This document shows positions 35,420 to 44,763 of a stretch of DNA of 64,000 bases, piece after piece (position 1 is the stretch's first letter; every line of letters starts with the position of its first letter). The position numbers were made by a program, and so were the translations under genes. The DNA is from Azospirillum humicireducens. GTDB lineage: Bacteria > Pseudomonadota > Alphaproteobacteria > Azospirillales > Azospirillaceae. The stretch is taken from the NCBI RefSeq assembly GCF_001639105.2, contig NZ_CP015285.1, forward strand, positions 426,501 through 490,500. Direction: 5' to 3'. Under the pieces are notes generated by a model. It searched no databases. It was not told the DNA's origin and saw only the letters and a program-made list of their open reading frames with translations.

Positions 35420-35662
35420 ATGAACATGATCCCCCTTGCCGACGCCAAGGCCCATCTCAGCGATCTTGTCGCGCAGGCGGAAGCGGGAGAGACCGTCTGC
35501 ATCACCAGGCGCGGAAAGCCTGTCGCCCGGTTGACGGCCGTGCAATCCGCTCGCCGTCCGATTTCCCTGGCGGAGCTGCAGTCGGTCACGAATTCTATGC
35601 CGATGCAGTCTGAAGATGCCGGGGATTTCGTCCGCAACATGCGTGACGGCGACCGGTATTGA
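35420..35662 (+). CDS. Phd/YefM-family antitoxin
   Basis: An 80-residue protein: [41 protein letters not shown] is the Phd/YefM DNA-binding fold, and the C-terminal tail ([30 protein letters not shown]) would wrap the toxin. It overlaps the toxin gene by four bases (TTGA). A palindrome upstream is the likely autoregulatory site. Together with the PIN gene it forms a type II toxin-antitoxin module. Confidence 0.88.
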   Translation: MNMIPLADAKAHLSDLVAQAEAGETVCITRRGKPVARLTAVQSARRPISLAELQSVTNSMPMQSEDAGDFVRNMRDGDRY

Positions 35663-36084
35663 TCCATTATCTCGATACGTCTTTGGTGGTTGCCGCACTG
35701 ACGAATGAAGCTGCGACGGCGCGCATCCAGGTCTGGCTGCACCGGCAGGATCCCGCCGGTCTGTTGATCAGCCCATGGGTCATGACGGAGGTATCGTCGG
35801 CATTGGCGATCAAGCTGCGCACCGGGCAGCTTGCTGCCAATCATCGCGCGGCGGCGTTGGCATTGTTCACGCGGCTTTGCGCAGAGACCTTCACCATTCT
35901 TCGGGTTGAAGCTGCGCATTTCCGAACTGCGGCCCGGTTTGCCGACCAGCACATGCTTGGCCTGCGGGCTGGCGATGCCCTGCATCTTGCCATCGCGGCG
36001 GAAGCCGGGGCTTGCCTGTGCACGCTCGACCGCCGCTTGGCGGAGGCGGGGCTCGCGTTGGGGATCGAAACACTTTCGCCTTGA
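35659..36084 (+). CDS. PIN-domain toxin (VapC-like ribonuclease)
   Basis: A 141-residue PIN-domain protein starting at TTG 35659. Acidic active-site residues are visible in [12 protein letters not shown] (Asp), [15 protein letters not shown] (Glu), [13 protein letters not shown] (Asp) and [11 protein letters not shown] (Asp), the four-residue set of VapC nucleases. Such toxins cleave tRNA or rRNA when the antitoxin is degraded. The start overlaps the antitoxin stop, which keeps their synthesis in balance. Confidence 0.88.
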   Translation: MIHYLDTSLVVAALTNEAATARIQVWLHRQDPAGLLISPWVMTEVSSALAIKLRTGQLAANHRAAALALFTRLCAETFTILRVEAAHFRTAARFADQHMLGLRAGDALHLAIAAEAGACLCTLDRRLAEAGLALGIETLSP

Positions 36085-36256
36085 TGACCAACAGTTCCGC
36101 GGAGCCCCGACCTGCCAGCCACGCACCCCCATCGAACCGGCCCCTGTTACGGAACGGTTGCCGCGTGCTAAGGTGCCGCCGGGCGCGCTGCCGGTGGTCC
36201 GTATCAGGGGGACCGGCAACGCGCCCGTTGTCGTCCGTCTCCTGTTCCGGGCCTTG

Positions 36257-37543
36257 ATGCTGCAATCCCTTTACCGTGGCCTGACGACCGTCGCCGGGCC
36301 GGCGGTGCGCCTCTATCTCGACCGCCGCCGCGCCGCGGGCAAGGAAGACCCCGTGCGTCAGGCGGAGCGGTTCGGCATGCCCTCGCGCCCGCGGCCGGCC
36401 GGACCGCTGGTGTGGATCCATGCGGCCAGCGTCGGCGAGGCGAATTCGGTCCTGGTCCTGATCGGCCGGCTTCTGGACGACGCGCCCGGCCTGACCGTGC
36501 TGATGACCACCGGCACCGTCACCTCGGCAGAACTGATGGGACGGCGCCTGCCCGAGCGGGCGATCCATCAATATGTGCCGGTCGATCTGCCGGATGCCGT
36601 CGACCGTTTTCTCGACCACTGGCGCCCCGACGCGGTGCTGTGGACGGAATCGGAGATCTGGCCGAACCTGCTGGCCGGCATCCGCGCCCGCGCCATCCCC
36701 GCCGCCCTGGTCAACGCCCGCATGTCGGAGCGCAGCTTCGCCCGCTGGCGCAACGCACCGGCCTTCGTCGGCGGGCTGCTGTCGACCTTCCAGATCACGC
36801 TGGCCCAGACCGAAGGCGATGCGGAGCGGCTGCGGCGGCTGGGTGCCGCGGGCGTCGCCAGCGTCGGCAACCTGAAATTCTCCGCCGAGCCGCCGCCCGC
36901 CGCCGCCGATGCGATGGAGCCGCTCCGCGCGGCGCTGGCCGGCCGGCCGGTCTGGCTGCTCGCCAGTTCCCATCCGGGGGAGGAGGAGATCGCCGCGGCG
37001 GTCCACGCGGCGCTGGCTCCGGCTCTGCCCGGCCTGCTGACGATCATCGTCCCCCGCCATGCCCATCGCGGCGAGGCCGTTGCCGAGCTGATGCGGTCGC
37101 GCGGCTTGCCGGTGCTGCGGCGAACGGACCGCCTCCTGCTGCCGGGGCCGGAGCATGCCGTCTATGTCGCCGACACGATGGGCGAGCTGGGACTGTTCTA
37201 CCGCGCGGCCCCGGTTGTGTGCATGGGCGGCTCCTTCATCCCCCATGGCGGGCAGAACCCGGTGGAGCCGGCGCAGCTGGGCTGCGCGGTGATCTACGGT
37301 CCGCACATGTTCAATTTCGGCGAGATCACCCACATGCTGGAGGCCGCCGGCGGCGCCCTGCCGGTCGCGGATGGCGAGGCGCTTGCCCGCGAGATCCGGC
37401 GGTTGCTGACCGACGACCATGCGCGCGACCGCATCGTCGCGGGGGCGGCGCGGGTGACGGCGGACAACCGGCGGATCATCGACCGCGCGCTGTCCGCGCT
37501 GTCCCCGCTGCTGGGCACCGCCGGCATCCCGACCGCCGCCTGA
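36257..37543 (+). CDS. waaA: 3-deoxy-D-manno-octulosonic acid transferase WaaA
   Basis: A 428-residue GT30 enzyme. An N-terminal hydrophobic anchor region (LYRGLTTVAGPAVRLYLDRR) is followed by VWIHAASVGEANSVLVLIGRL, VLMTTGTVTSAELM, HQYVPVDLPDAVDRFLDHWRPDAVLWTESEIWPNLL, LLASSHPGEEE, VIVPRHAHRGEAV and FIPHGGQNPVEPAQLGCAVIYGPHMFNF. It adds Kdo to lipid IVA. The start ATG at 36257 is chosen; the frame is open upstream through the toxin gene. It begins a lipid A cluster with lpxK and an lpxL-type gene. Confidence 0.94.
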   Translation: MLQSLYRGLTTVAGPAVRLYLDRRRAAGKEDPVRQAERFGMPSRPRPAGPLVWIHAASVGEANSVLVLIGRLLDDAPGLTVLMTTGTVTSAELMGRRLPERAIHQYVPVDLPDAVDRFLDHWRPDAVLWTESEIWPNLLAGIRARAIPAALVNARMSERSFARWRNAPAFVGGLLSTFQITLAQTEGDAERLRRLGAAGVASVGNLKFSAEPPPAAADAMEPLRAALAGRPVWLLASSHPGEEEIAAAVHAALAPALPGLLTIIVPRHAHRGEAVAELMRSRGLPVLRRTDRLLLPGPEHAVYVADTMGELGLFYRAAPVVCMGGSFIPHGGQNPVEPAQLGCAVIYGPHMFNFGEITHMLEAAGGALPVADGEALAREIRRLLTDDHARDRIVAGAARVTADNRRIIDRALSALSPLLGTAGIPTAA

Positions 37544-37585
37544 AGGATGAGCGTGAGGGGATGAACGTGAGGGGATGACTGGCCC

Positions 37586-38584
37586 GTGAAGACCCCCGCC
37601 TTCTGGTACAGGCCGCCCGGCTTGGCATCCTCGCTGCTGGCGCCGCTTGGCGCCCTCTATGGGCTGGCCGGACGGCGGCGCATCGCCGGGACCGTTCCGC
37701 AGCGCGTCGCGGCGCCGGTGGTCTGCGTCGGCAATCTGGTGGCGGGCGGCGCGGGAAAGACGCCGGTCGGGCTGGCGCTGATCGCCGCACTGCATGCCCG
37801 CGGCGTTCCCGTCCATGCCCTGACCCGCGGCCATGGCGGACGGGAGGCCGGGCCTCTGCAGGTCGATCCCGCCCGCCATACCGCGGCCGATGTCGGCGAC
37901 GAGGCGCTTCTGCTGGCCGGCGCCGCGCCCTGCTGGGTGGCGCGCGACCGCGTGGCCGGTGCGCAGCGCGCGGTCGCCGCCGGGGCGGGGGCCATCGTCA
38001 TGGATGACGGGTTCCAGAACCCCGCCCTGCACAAGGATCTGGCCCTGATCGTCGCCGATGGCGCGGTCGGCTTCGGCAATGGGCGGCTGGTGCCGGCGGG
38101 ACCGCTGCGCGAACGGGTGGCCGACGGCCTCGCCCGCGCCGATGCGCTGGTGATCCTGGGGGAGGACCGCAATGGCCTCGCGGCGCTGGCCGGCGGGCGT
38201 CCGGTGCTGAAGGCATGGCTGGAGCCCGATCCCGCCGCCGCCGCCCGGCTCGCCGGCCGCGACGTCCTGGCCTTCGCCGGCATCGGCCGGCCGGAAAAGT
38301 TCTTCGCCACGCTGGACGCGCTCGGCGCCCGCGTGGTGGAGCGTGCGCCTTTCGCCGACCACCATCCCTACCGCCCCGCCGAGCTCGCGGCTCTGATCGC
38401 CCGCGCCGCAGCGACGGGCGCCTTGCCCGTCACCACCGCCAAGGACGCCGTGCGTCTGCCGCCGGAACTGCGGGGCAGGGTGGAGGTGCTGCCGGTCGCG
38501 GTGCGCTGGGAAGATGAGGGGGCGCTCGCCACGCTGCTGTCCCCTGTGCTGTTGAAAGGAAGCTCCGATGGCCAAGCCGCGTAG
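37586..38584 (+). CDS. lpxK: tetraacyldisaccharide 4'-kinase LpxK
   Basis: A 332-residue lipid A kinase. It has the N-terminal FWYRPPGLASSLLAPLGALY, the unusual Walker A VCVGNLVAGGAGKTPVGLAL, HALTRGHGGR, DVGDEALLLAG, VMDDGFQNPALHKDLALIV and DHHPYRPAEL, all typical. It phosphorylates the 4' position of the lipid A disaccharide. The GTG start lies 42 bases after waaA, and the end overlaps the start of the acyltransferase gene by 17 bases, so the three form an operon. Confidence 0.95.
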   Translation: MKTPAFWYRPPGLASSLLAPLGALYGLAGRRRIAGTVPQRVAAPVVCVGNLVAGGAGKTPVGLALIAALHARGVPVHALTRGHGGREAGPLQVDPARHTAADVGDEALLLAGAAPCWVARDRVAGAQRAVAAGAGAIVMDDGFQNPALHKDLALIVADGAVGFGNGRLVPAGPLRERVADGLARADALVILGEDRNGLAALAGGRPVLKAWLEPDPAAAARLAGRDVLAFAGIGRPEKFFATLDALGARVVERAPFADHHPYRPAELAALIARAAATGALPVTTAKDAVRLPPELRGRVEVLPVAVRWEDEGALATLLSPVLLKGSSDGQAA

Positions 38585-39464
38585 CCCGCTGCAGCAATGG
38601 CTGACGCGCCATGTCGGCTACAAGCTGGAGGCGGCGCTCGTCCATGGCGTCTGTGCGCTGTTCCGGGCGCTGCCGCTCGACCGCGCGTCGGCGCTCGGCG
38701 GCTGGATCGGGCGCACGGTCGGGCCGTTGTTGCCCAACAGCGCCCGTGCCCGCCGCAATCTGACCCGAGCCTTTCCCGAGAAGAACAAGGCGGAGATCGA
38801 CGCGATCCTGCGGGGGATGTGGGACAATCTCGGCCGCACCATCGCCGAATATCCGCATCTGGAGCAGATCGGCCGCGAACGGATCGAACTGGTCGGCATC
38901 GAGCATGTCGACATGCTGCGCGAGGACGGCAAGGCGGGCATTCTGGTCTCCGGCCATCTGGCGAATTGGGAGGTGCAGTCGGTCACCGCCCGCCTGCATG
39001 GGTTGGAGTTGGGGCTGGTCTACCGCGCGCCCAACAACCCCATCGTCGGCGAGTTGCTGGTGAAGCTGCGCGGGGCGGCGACCGGCACCCAGATCCCCAA
39101 GGGGCCGGACGGCGCACGCATCCTGCTGCGGCACCTGACCGGCGGCGGCCATGTCGGCATGCTGATCGACCAGAAGATGAACGACGGCATTCCGATCCCC
39201 TTCTTCGGCCGCGACGCCATGACCGCACCGGCCGCCGCCATGCTCGGCATGAAGATGCAGCTGCCGCTGTGCCCCGCGCGGACCGAACGGCTGGAGGGCG
39301 CGCGGTTCCGCGTCACCGTCCTGCCGCCGGAGGAATACCCGACCAGCGGCGACCGCAATGCGGATGCGCGAATTCTGATGGAACGGCTGAACCGTCTGTT
39401 GGAGGATTGGATCCGCGACAAGCCGGCACAATGGCTGTGGATCCATCGCCGCTGGCCGGATTGA
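38568..39464 (+). CDS. LpxL-family lipid A lauroyl acyltransferase
   Basis: A 298-residue acyltransferase with an N-terminal hydrophobic anchor, LPNSARARRNLTRAFPEK, the catalytic H-x4-E motif VSGHLANWE (His130, Glu135), RAPNNPIVGELL and GMLIDQKMNDGIPIPFFGRDAMT. It transfers a secondary acyl chain to the Kdo2-lipid A precursor. It starts inside the last codons of lpxK, indicating translational coupling. Whether it is the LpxL or the LpxM type cannot be told from sequence alone. Confidence 0.9.
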   Translation: MAKPRSPLQQWLTRHVGYKLEAALVHGVCALFRALPLDRASALGGWIGRTVGPLLPNSARARRNLTRAFPEKNKAEIDAILRGMWDNLGRTIAEYPHLEQIGRERIELVGIEHVDMLREDGKAGILVSGHLANWEVQSVTARLHGLELGLVYRAPNNPIVGELLVKLRGAATGTQIPKGPDGARILLRHLTGGGHVGMLIDQKMNDGIPIPFFGRDAMTAPAAAMLGMKMQLPLCPARTERLEGARFRVTVLPPEEYPTSGDRNADARILMERLNRLLEDWIRDKPAQWLWIHRRWPD

Positions 39465-39495
39465 CCGCGTCCCCATCGCCCGAAGGCCCGCTGCC

Positions 39496-40158
39496 ATGAC
39501 CCTGCCGCTCGATCCCCATCTGCTGCAACTCTACATGATCGCCGTCTGTGTCCTGGTCCTGGCGCCGGGACCGGATTCGCTGCTGGTGCTGACCCGCAGC
39601 ATCGCCGACGGCCGGCAGGCCGGGGTGGTGGCGACGCTGGGCATCTGCGTCGGCAACATGGTTCATGCGCTGCTGGCCGCCGCCGGCATCTCCGCCCTGA
39701 TCGCCGCCTCGACCACGCTGTTCGACCTGCTGCGCTATGCCGGCGGCGCCTATCTGGCGTGGATCGGCCTGCGGTCGCTGTGGAGCGTCTGGACGAGCCG
39801 GGGCGCCGAACCCGCGCCGGCCATCGAGGCGCCGCCCTCGGCCCGCCCCGGCCGCGTGTTCGTCCAGGCGCTGCTGACCAACCTGCTGAATCCGAAGATC
39901 ATCCTGTTCCAGCTGGCCTTCGTCCCGCAATTCATCGCCCCAGCCCTGGGCAATGTGGCTCTGCAGACCTTCATCCTCGGCAGCATCATCTCGGTGCTGG
40001 GCGGCCTCTATCTGGCAGGCGTCGCCGCCCTCAGCGCCGGCGCCGCCCGCCGCGTGCTGTCGAGCCCGCGGGTGCGCACGGCGCTGGACGGCATCGCCGG
40101 GGTGCTGTTCCTGGGCTTTGCGGTGAGGCTGCTGCTGACGGACCGGAAGTTCGCGTGA
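39496..40158 (+). CDS. LysE/RhtB-family amino acid exporter (2)
   Basis: A 220-residue protein: LYMIAVCVLVLAPGPDSLLVLTRSIADGRQAGVVATLGICVGNMVHALLAA and FVQALLTNLLNPKIILFQLAFVPQFI are the LysE/RhtB signatures (PGPD motif). It has five to six membrane segments. It follows the acyltransferase by 31 bases but is functionally unrelated to lipid A, so it may be a separate unit read through from the operon. Confidence 0.88.
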   Translation: MTLPLDPHLLQLYMIAVCVLVLAPGPDSLLVLTRSIADGRQAGVVATLGICVGNMVHALLAAAGISALIAASTTLFDLLRYAGGAYLAWIGLRSLWSVWTSRGAEPAPAIEAPPSARPGRVFVQALLTNLLNPKIILFQLAFVPQFIAPALGNVALQTFILGSIISVLGGLYLAGVAALSAGAARRVLSSPRVRTALDGIAGVLFLGFAVRLLLTDRKFA

Positions 40159-40191
40159 GGGGCGCGTGAGGGGAAGGCTGGCCCCCGACCC

Positions 40192-41037
40192 TCACCAAAG
40201 ATCGTCCTCGTCCTCCGCCCCGGTGTCGACATCGAAGGTCGCGGTCTGGCGGACGACCGGGTGGCTGTCCTTCCACTCATCGAAATCCGACACCACAGCG
40301 GGGCGGATGCCCAGCGCCAGCACCGGGCAGCCGCCGCCGCGGCCGGCGTCCAGCCGGTAGAGCAGCTTCTTCATCCAGGTGGTGCTGGCGCCGTACTTGT
40401 TCTGGAAGTTCTTCATCTCCACCCGCCGCGCCACCTCGGTGAACAGCGGGATCAGCTCGGCGCTGCGGGTCAGCAGGACGCCGGCATTGATGATGCCGCA
40501 TTCGTAGAAAGTGCGGGCGGCGTAGAGGTCGCGGTCGAAGGTCTGGTCCTTGCTGTTCCATTCCAGGTCGAAGGAGACGCGCCCCTTCACGAAGTCGATC
40601 TTGTGTCCGTCGATGAAACCGTTGACCTTGTACAGCTCCTCGCGCTGGCGCTGTTCGGTCACGGTCTGGCCTCGGTTCTTGCCGGCTATGCGGCGCTTCT
40701 CCTCGTGCGTCACGATCATCTTGGTGATGAACAGGTCGCCGCGGATGCGGGTTTCGTTCCAGCCCAGCGGGTTCAGCATCCGCTCCATCGTCTTGGCGAT
40801 CTGCGACTTGTTGCCGCCGGATGCCACGATGTCCTCGGTGCGGATGCGGAACTCCATCAGCCGCTCGGTGATCTCGCGGAATTCGGCCGTGCAGGCATGG
40901 GCCAGGATGCGGGCGGCGTTGCGGTAGCTGTGCACCTCGTACAAATCGAGGAAGCCCGCCGGGAACAGGTCGCCCAGGTCGGGATCCCGCGCCTCGATCA
41001 GCGGGGCCTTGTCGTGGATGCAGGCAAGCAGGGTCAT
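40192..41037 (-). CDS. BglII/BstYI-type restriction endonuclease-like protein
   Basis: The 281-residue protein matches the BglII/BstYI family of type II restriction endonucleases, which cut around a GATC core. The diagnostic stretch is GHKIDFVKGRVSFDLEWNSKDQ, followed by FDRDLYAARTFYECGIINAGVLLTRSAEL. Asp148, Glu159 and Asn161 sit where the family has its D…E-x-Q catalytic set. No methyltransferase gene is adjacent or elsewhere in the window, which is odd for an active enzyme. The start at 41037 is chosen over 41073. Identification is by motif memory, so the exact specificity is unknown. Confidence 0.75.
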   Translation of the reverse strand: MTLLACIHDKAPLIEARDPDLGDLFPAGFLDLYEVHSYRNAARILAHACTAEFREITERLMEFRIRTEDIVASGGNKSQIAKTMERMLNPLGWNETRIRGDLFITKMIVTHEEKRRIAGKNRGQTVTEQRQREELYKVNGFIDGHKIDFVKGRVSFDLEWNSKDQTFDRDLYAARTFYECGIINAGVLLTRSAELIPLFTEVARRVEMKNFQNKYGASTTWMKKLLYRLDAGRGGGCPVLALGIRPAVVSDFDEWKDSHPVVRQTATFDVDTGAEDEDDLW

Positions 41038-41226
41038 GACGGCACATGCGCGATGGAAAAACGGCGCCACCATGGCGGCTGCCGCCCGGCAAATCCACCC
41101 TTTCCGCCGGACATTGCGGTCTCGTGGTCACGATCGGGGCCGAACTGGCGACCATTCCCGCACCTATGATAAGGTCGCCCGCGCGCCGGGGTGGAAAATG
41201 AGCGGCAAGTTCGCCGGGGGACCGTA

Positions 41227-44200
41227 ATGAGCGACGAATTCCTGTTCGCGGAGGAGGAGCCTGCCGTAGAGGCGGCGGCGGAGGCCGCCGAACCGGTCGA
41301 ACCCTGGCTGATCCTGATCGTCGACGACGACCCCGCCATCCATGCCACCACCAAGATGGTGCTGCGTGGCTTCACCTTCGAAGGGCGTCCGGCACAGTTC
41401 CTGTCGGCGGCCACCGCGGCGGAGGCGCGCGGGGTGCTGCGCGACAATCCGGCCATCGCGGTGATCCTGCTGGACGTCGTGATGGAGTCGGACGACGCCG
41501 GCCTTCGGCTGGTCCGCTACATCCGCAACGAGCTGAGCAACCGCCGCGTCCGCATCATCCTGCGCACCGGCCAGCCGGGACAGGCGCCTGAACGCGACGT
41601 CATCCTCAGCTACGACATCAACGACTACAAGTCGAAGACCGAACTGACGGCGCAGAAGCTGTTCACCTCCGTCGTCGCGGCACTGCGCGGCTACCAGGAC
41701 ATCACCGCGATCGAGGACCACCGCGAGGGGCTGGAGCGCATCCTCGACGCCTCCTCCACCCTGCTGGGCCAGCGGACGATGGCGGAATTCGTGCGCCATG
41801 CCGTGGCGCAGATCGTCGGCGTCTGTCCGCCGGGGGACGGGGTGGCGCTGGTCAGCCGTCTGTCGGGTGGCCCGTCCGATGGGCCGCGGCCGGGGGAACC
41901 GCTGGTGCTGGGCGGCGCCGGACGCCATGCCGGGATGGAGGGGACCCCGCTGTTCCTGGCCCTGCCGCCCGACGCCGTGCAGGCGGTGACGGCGGCGCTG
42001 GCCGACGGCCGCAACCGGTTCGAGCGCGGGCACAGCGTTCTGATCTTCCGCTCCGCCACCCGGCGGCACGACACGGCGGTCTATCTCGGCCATTACCGGG
42101 CGCTGACGACGGACGAGCGGCGGCTTCTGGAGGTTTTCTGCGCCAAGGTCGCCATCGGTTTCGACAACGTCCACCTGTACGAGGAACTGACCGAACTGAA
42201 CCGCAGCCTGGAAGGCCAGGTGGCGGAGCGCACGCGCGACCTCGTTGCGGCGCGCGAAGCGGCGGAGGCGGCGCGATCGGAGGCGGAGGCGGCCAACCAG
42301 GCGAAGTCGCTGTTCCTGGCGACCATGAGCCACGAGATCCGGACGCCGATGAACGGCATCCAGGGCATGCTGGAATTGCTGGAGCACACCAGCCTGACCG
42401 GCGACCAGCGCGAATTGGTCAGTGTGGTGCGGGAATCGGCCGGTGCGCTGCTGACGATCATCAACGACATTCTGGATTTCTCGAAGATCGAGGCCGGGCG
42501 GCTCGACCTGGAGCGGGTGCCGGTGGCATTGGCGGGGGTGGTGGAGGGGGTGGCCGACACGCTGGCCCCCGGCGCGCGGGCGAAGGGCCTGTCGCTGGTC
42601 ACCTACGTCGATCCCGACCTGCCGGCGGAGGTCTTGGGTGACCCGGTCCGCATCCGGCAGGTGCTGTTCAACATCGCCGGCAATGCGGTGAAGTTCACCC
42701 AGTCCGGTTCGGTGACGGTGCGGGTGGAACTGACGCACTTCGACGGCGACCGCGTCATCATCCGGGTCGCGGTGACCGACACCGGCATCGGCATTTCGCC
42801 GGAGAACCAGATCCGCCTGTTCCGCCCCTTCACCCAGGCCGAGGTGTCGACCACCCGCCGGTTCGGCGGCACCGGTCTCGGGCTGTCGATCTGCCGGCGT
42901 CTGGCCGAACTGATGGGCGGTGACATCGGCGTCACCAGCGAGCTGAATGCCGGCTCCACCTTCTGGTTCACCTTCGCCGCCGATCTGGTCCAGCAAGAGG
43001 ATGACGCCTCTCTTCTTCAGCGGGCCCCGCTGCAGGGCGTGACCGTGCTGCTGCTGGCCGCGGATGCGGAGGAGCGCGGATTCCTTGCCCGCTACCTGAA
43101 CGCCGACGGCGCCCAGGTGGTGGAGGCGGCGGATGCCGACGCGGCGCTGCGCACCTTGCTGCCCACCGCCGCCTGCGACGTGCTGGTCTCCACCGTGGGC
43201 TCCGACGGCGCGGCACTGGATCACGACCCGCGTGGCCGCGTGCGTGGCCGCGTCCTCATCGGTGGCGACGCGATGACGGCCGGCGACACGGCTGCGCTGG
43301 GCTCCTCCGGGGGCGCAACCGTCGTCCTCGGCCGTCCGGTCCGGCGGACCAGCCTGATCCGCGCGGTTCTGGCGGCCGCCGGACGCATGCCGGCGGGTGA
43401 GGGCGGACGGGCCGACCTGCGGCCTGAACCGGAACCCGCCGCTCCTGCCGCCGGCCGGCGGCGGCTGCCCACGGTGGAGGAAGCGCGGGCGCAGGGCCGC
43501 CTGATCCTGGTGGCGGAGGACCACCCGACGAACCGGCAGGTCATCCAGCGCCAGTTGACCCTTCTCGGCCATGTGATGGAAACGGCGGAGGACGGCGCTC
43601 AGGCGCTGGAGCTGTGGCGGGCCGGCGGACATGGCCTGCTGCTGACCGACTGCCAGATGCCGGAGATGGACGGCATGGAACTGGCCCGCAGCATCCGCGC
43701 GGGGGAGGCGGGCGGGGGAGGCCTCCGCCTGCCCATCGTCGCCATCACCGCCAACGCGACGGAGAACGAGGCCCAGCTTTGCCTGCTCGCCGGCATGGAT
43801 GACACGCTGGCCAAGCCGGTCAGTCTCGCCGATCTCCGCCGCGTGCTCGACCGCTTCCTGCCTCCTCTCGATGGTGACGTCTGGGAGGGGGAGGAGCCGT
43901 GCGAACCGTCGCAGGACCTGCCGGCAATGACCGCGGAGTTGCAGCAACCCACCCTGGAACCGGCACTGCAGCCGGTATCCGCCGCCGCCGATCTGCCGCC
44001 GCTCGACATCGGGGCACTGACCGCGCTGTTCGACGGGGACGCCGACTTCGTGGGGCATCTGCTGGGCGAGTTCGTGACCTCCAACAATGCCTCCCACCGA
44101 TGGCTGACCGATGCACTGGCGGGGGAGATCTGGGACGAGGTGCGGCAGGCCGCGCACAAGCTGGCCGGCTCCTCCCGCACCGTCGGCGCCCGCGACCTCG

Positions 44201-44322
44201 CCGCCGCCGCCGATGCGGTGGAGATGGCGGTGATCGACCGCCGGCTGGACGGCATCGCCGCCATGGTCGCGCGCGTCGGCGTCGAGCTGAACCGCGTCGT
44301 CGCCCACATCGAGGCTGTCTGA
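41227..44322 (+). CDS. multi-domain hybrid sensor histidine kinase (REC-DUF3369-HK-REC-HPt)
   Basis: A 1031-residue cytoplasmic protein without membrane segments. Domains in order: an N-terminal receiver ([12 protein letters not shown], phospho-Asp83 in ILLDVVME); a DUF3369 region (about 150-320); a coiled coil; HisKA ([17 protein letters not shown], His369); HATPase ([20 protein letters not shown]); a degenerate receiver-like segment (about 603-725) lacking an obvious phospho-Asp; a full receiver ([22 protein letters not shown] near 806); and a C-terminal HPt ([10 protein letters not shown], His about 978). DUF3369 proteins usually have REC-DUF3369 fused to an output domain. The downstream target is unknown. 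It is divergent from the restriction gene and upstream of fixABCX. Confidence 0.92.
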   Translation: MSDEFLFAEEEPAVEAAAEAAEPVEPWLILIVDDDPAIHATTKMVLRGFTFEGRPAQFLSAATAAEARGVLRDNPAIAVILLDVVMESDDAGLRLVRYIRNELSNRRVRIILRTGQPGQAPERDVILSYDINDYKSKTELTAQKLFTSVVAALRGYQDITAIEDHREGLERILDASSTLLGQRTMAEFVRHAVAQIVGVCPPGDGVALVSRLSGGPSDGPRPGEPLVLGGAGRHAGMEGTPLFLALPPDAVQAVTAALADGRNRFERGHSVLIFRSATRRHDTAVYLGHYRALTTDERRLLEVFCAKVAIGFDNVHLYEELTELNRSLEGQVAERTRDLVAAREAAEAARSEAEAANQAKSLFLATMSHEIRTPMNGIQGMLELLEHTSLTGDQRELVSVVRESAGALLTIINDILDFSKIEAGRLDLERVPVALAGVVEGVADTLAPGARAKGLSLVTYVDPDLPAEVLGDPVRIRQVLFNIAGNAVKFTQSGSVTVRVELTHFDGDRVIIRVAVTDTGIGISPENQIRLFRPFTQAEVSTTRRFGGTGLGLSICRRLAELMGGDIGVTSELNAGSTFWFTFAADLVQQEDDASLLQRAPLQGVTVLLLAADAEERGFLARYLNADGAQVVEAADADAALRTLLPTAACDVLVSTVGSDGAALDHDPRGRVRGRVLIGGDAMTAGDTAALGSSGGATVVLGRPVRRTSLIRAVLAAAGRMPAGEGGRADLRPEPEPAAPAAGRRRLPTVEEARAQGRLILVAEDHPTNRQVIQRQLTLLGHVMETAEDGAQALELWRAGGHGLLLTDCQMPEMDGMELARSIRAGEAGGGGLRLPIVAITANATENEAQLCLLAGMDDTLAKPVSLADLRRVLDRFLPPLDGDVWEGEEPCEPSQDLPAMTAELQQPTLEPALQPVSAAADLPPLDIGALTALFDGDADFVGHLLGEFVTSNNASHRWLTDALAGEIWDEVRQAAHKLAGSSRTVGARDLAAAADAVEMAVIDRRLDGIAAMVARVGVELNRVVAHIEAV

Positions 44323-44392
44323 TCCTCCAGCCGCGCGGGCTGCGGTATCCGGTCTGCAATCCGCTAAGCTATTGGAACGTACAGAACTTGGC

Positions 44393-44475
44393 GTCATCCC
44401 CGCGAAGGCGGGGATCCAGGTAACTCCGCAAACAAGCGGCTGAAGCGGATGGATTCCCGCCTTCGCGGGAATGAC
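44393..44475. repeat. short palindrome-ended repeat (REPIN/MITE-like)
   Basis: An 83-bp element begins GTCATCCCCGCGAAGGCGGG and ends with the near-complement (ATTCCCGCCTTCGCGGGAAT then GAC). Each end is itself a palindrome, and the interior is unique. Elements with this GTCATCCCCGCGAAGG start are common in many bacterial genomes. It lies 80 bases upstream of the first NifA site. Confidence 0.7.
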
Positions 44476-44554
44476 GGCCGAAAAGAGTTCTCCATCCTTC
44501 CGCCGACGCTTCCTCGCGACGGAACAGGGGCGTGCCATAGCCGCCCTCACAGGC

Positions 44555-44570
44555 TGTAACGAACCCGACA
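44555..44570 (+). promoter_or_regulatory. NifA upstream activator sequence 1 for fixABCX
   Basis: TGT-AACGAACCCG-ACA matches the NifA consensus TGT-N10-ACA exactly. It lies about 98 bases before the -24 box. With the second site 28 bases further on, it would place two NifA dimers upstream for looping to sigma-54 polymerase. Confidence 0.8.
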
Positions 44571-44582
44571 TGGCAGCCCGCT

Positions 44583-44598
44583 TGTCGCCTTTGCGACA
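44583..44598 (+). promoter_or_regulatory. NifA upstream activator sequence 2 for fixABCX
   Basis: TGT-CGCCTTTGCG-ACA is a perfect TGT-N10-ACA site and is more symmetrical than site 1 (TTGTCGC … GCGACAA). It lies 70 bases before the -24 box. Confidence 0.85.
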
Positions 44599-44667
44599 AG
44601 GCTGCGATTCATCGCATCTCCTTGAAATTATGAACATTTTCCATGGCTTGGCCGGCGTCCTGCCGGC

Positions 44668-44683
44668 TGGCACGCCGCTTGCT
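44668..44683 (+). promoter_or_regulatory. sigma-54 (RpoN) promoter of fixABCX
   Basis: TGGCACG-CCGC-TTGCT matches the sigma-54 consensus TGGCACG-N4-TTGCW at every defined position, with the invariant GG and GC ten bases apart. The transcription start is expected near 44694, about 70 bases before the fixA ATG. Confidence 0.92.
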
Positions 44684-44763
44684 GTCCTGGGTGTATCCCG
44701 GCCCGGTGCCGGCCCCAACCCCACATGCGCGCCACAGCGAGAGCGGAAGCCAAGGAGAACGGG

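Larger units (their letters stand above)
44323..44763 (+). promoter_or_regulatory. fixABCX regulatory region
   Basis: This 441-base gap holds, in order, a palindromic repeat element (44393-44475), two NifA upstream activator sequences (44555-44570 and 44583-44598), a sigma-54 promoter (44668-44683) and an 80-base leader to fixA. The layout is that of a NifA-activated, nitrogenase-linked promoter; the individual parts are listed separately. Confidence 0.85.
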
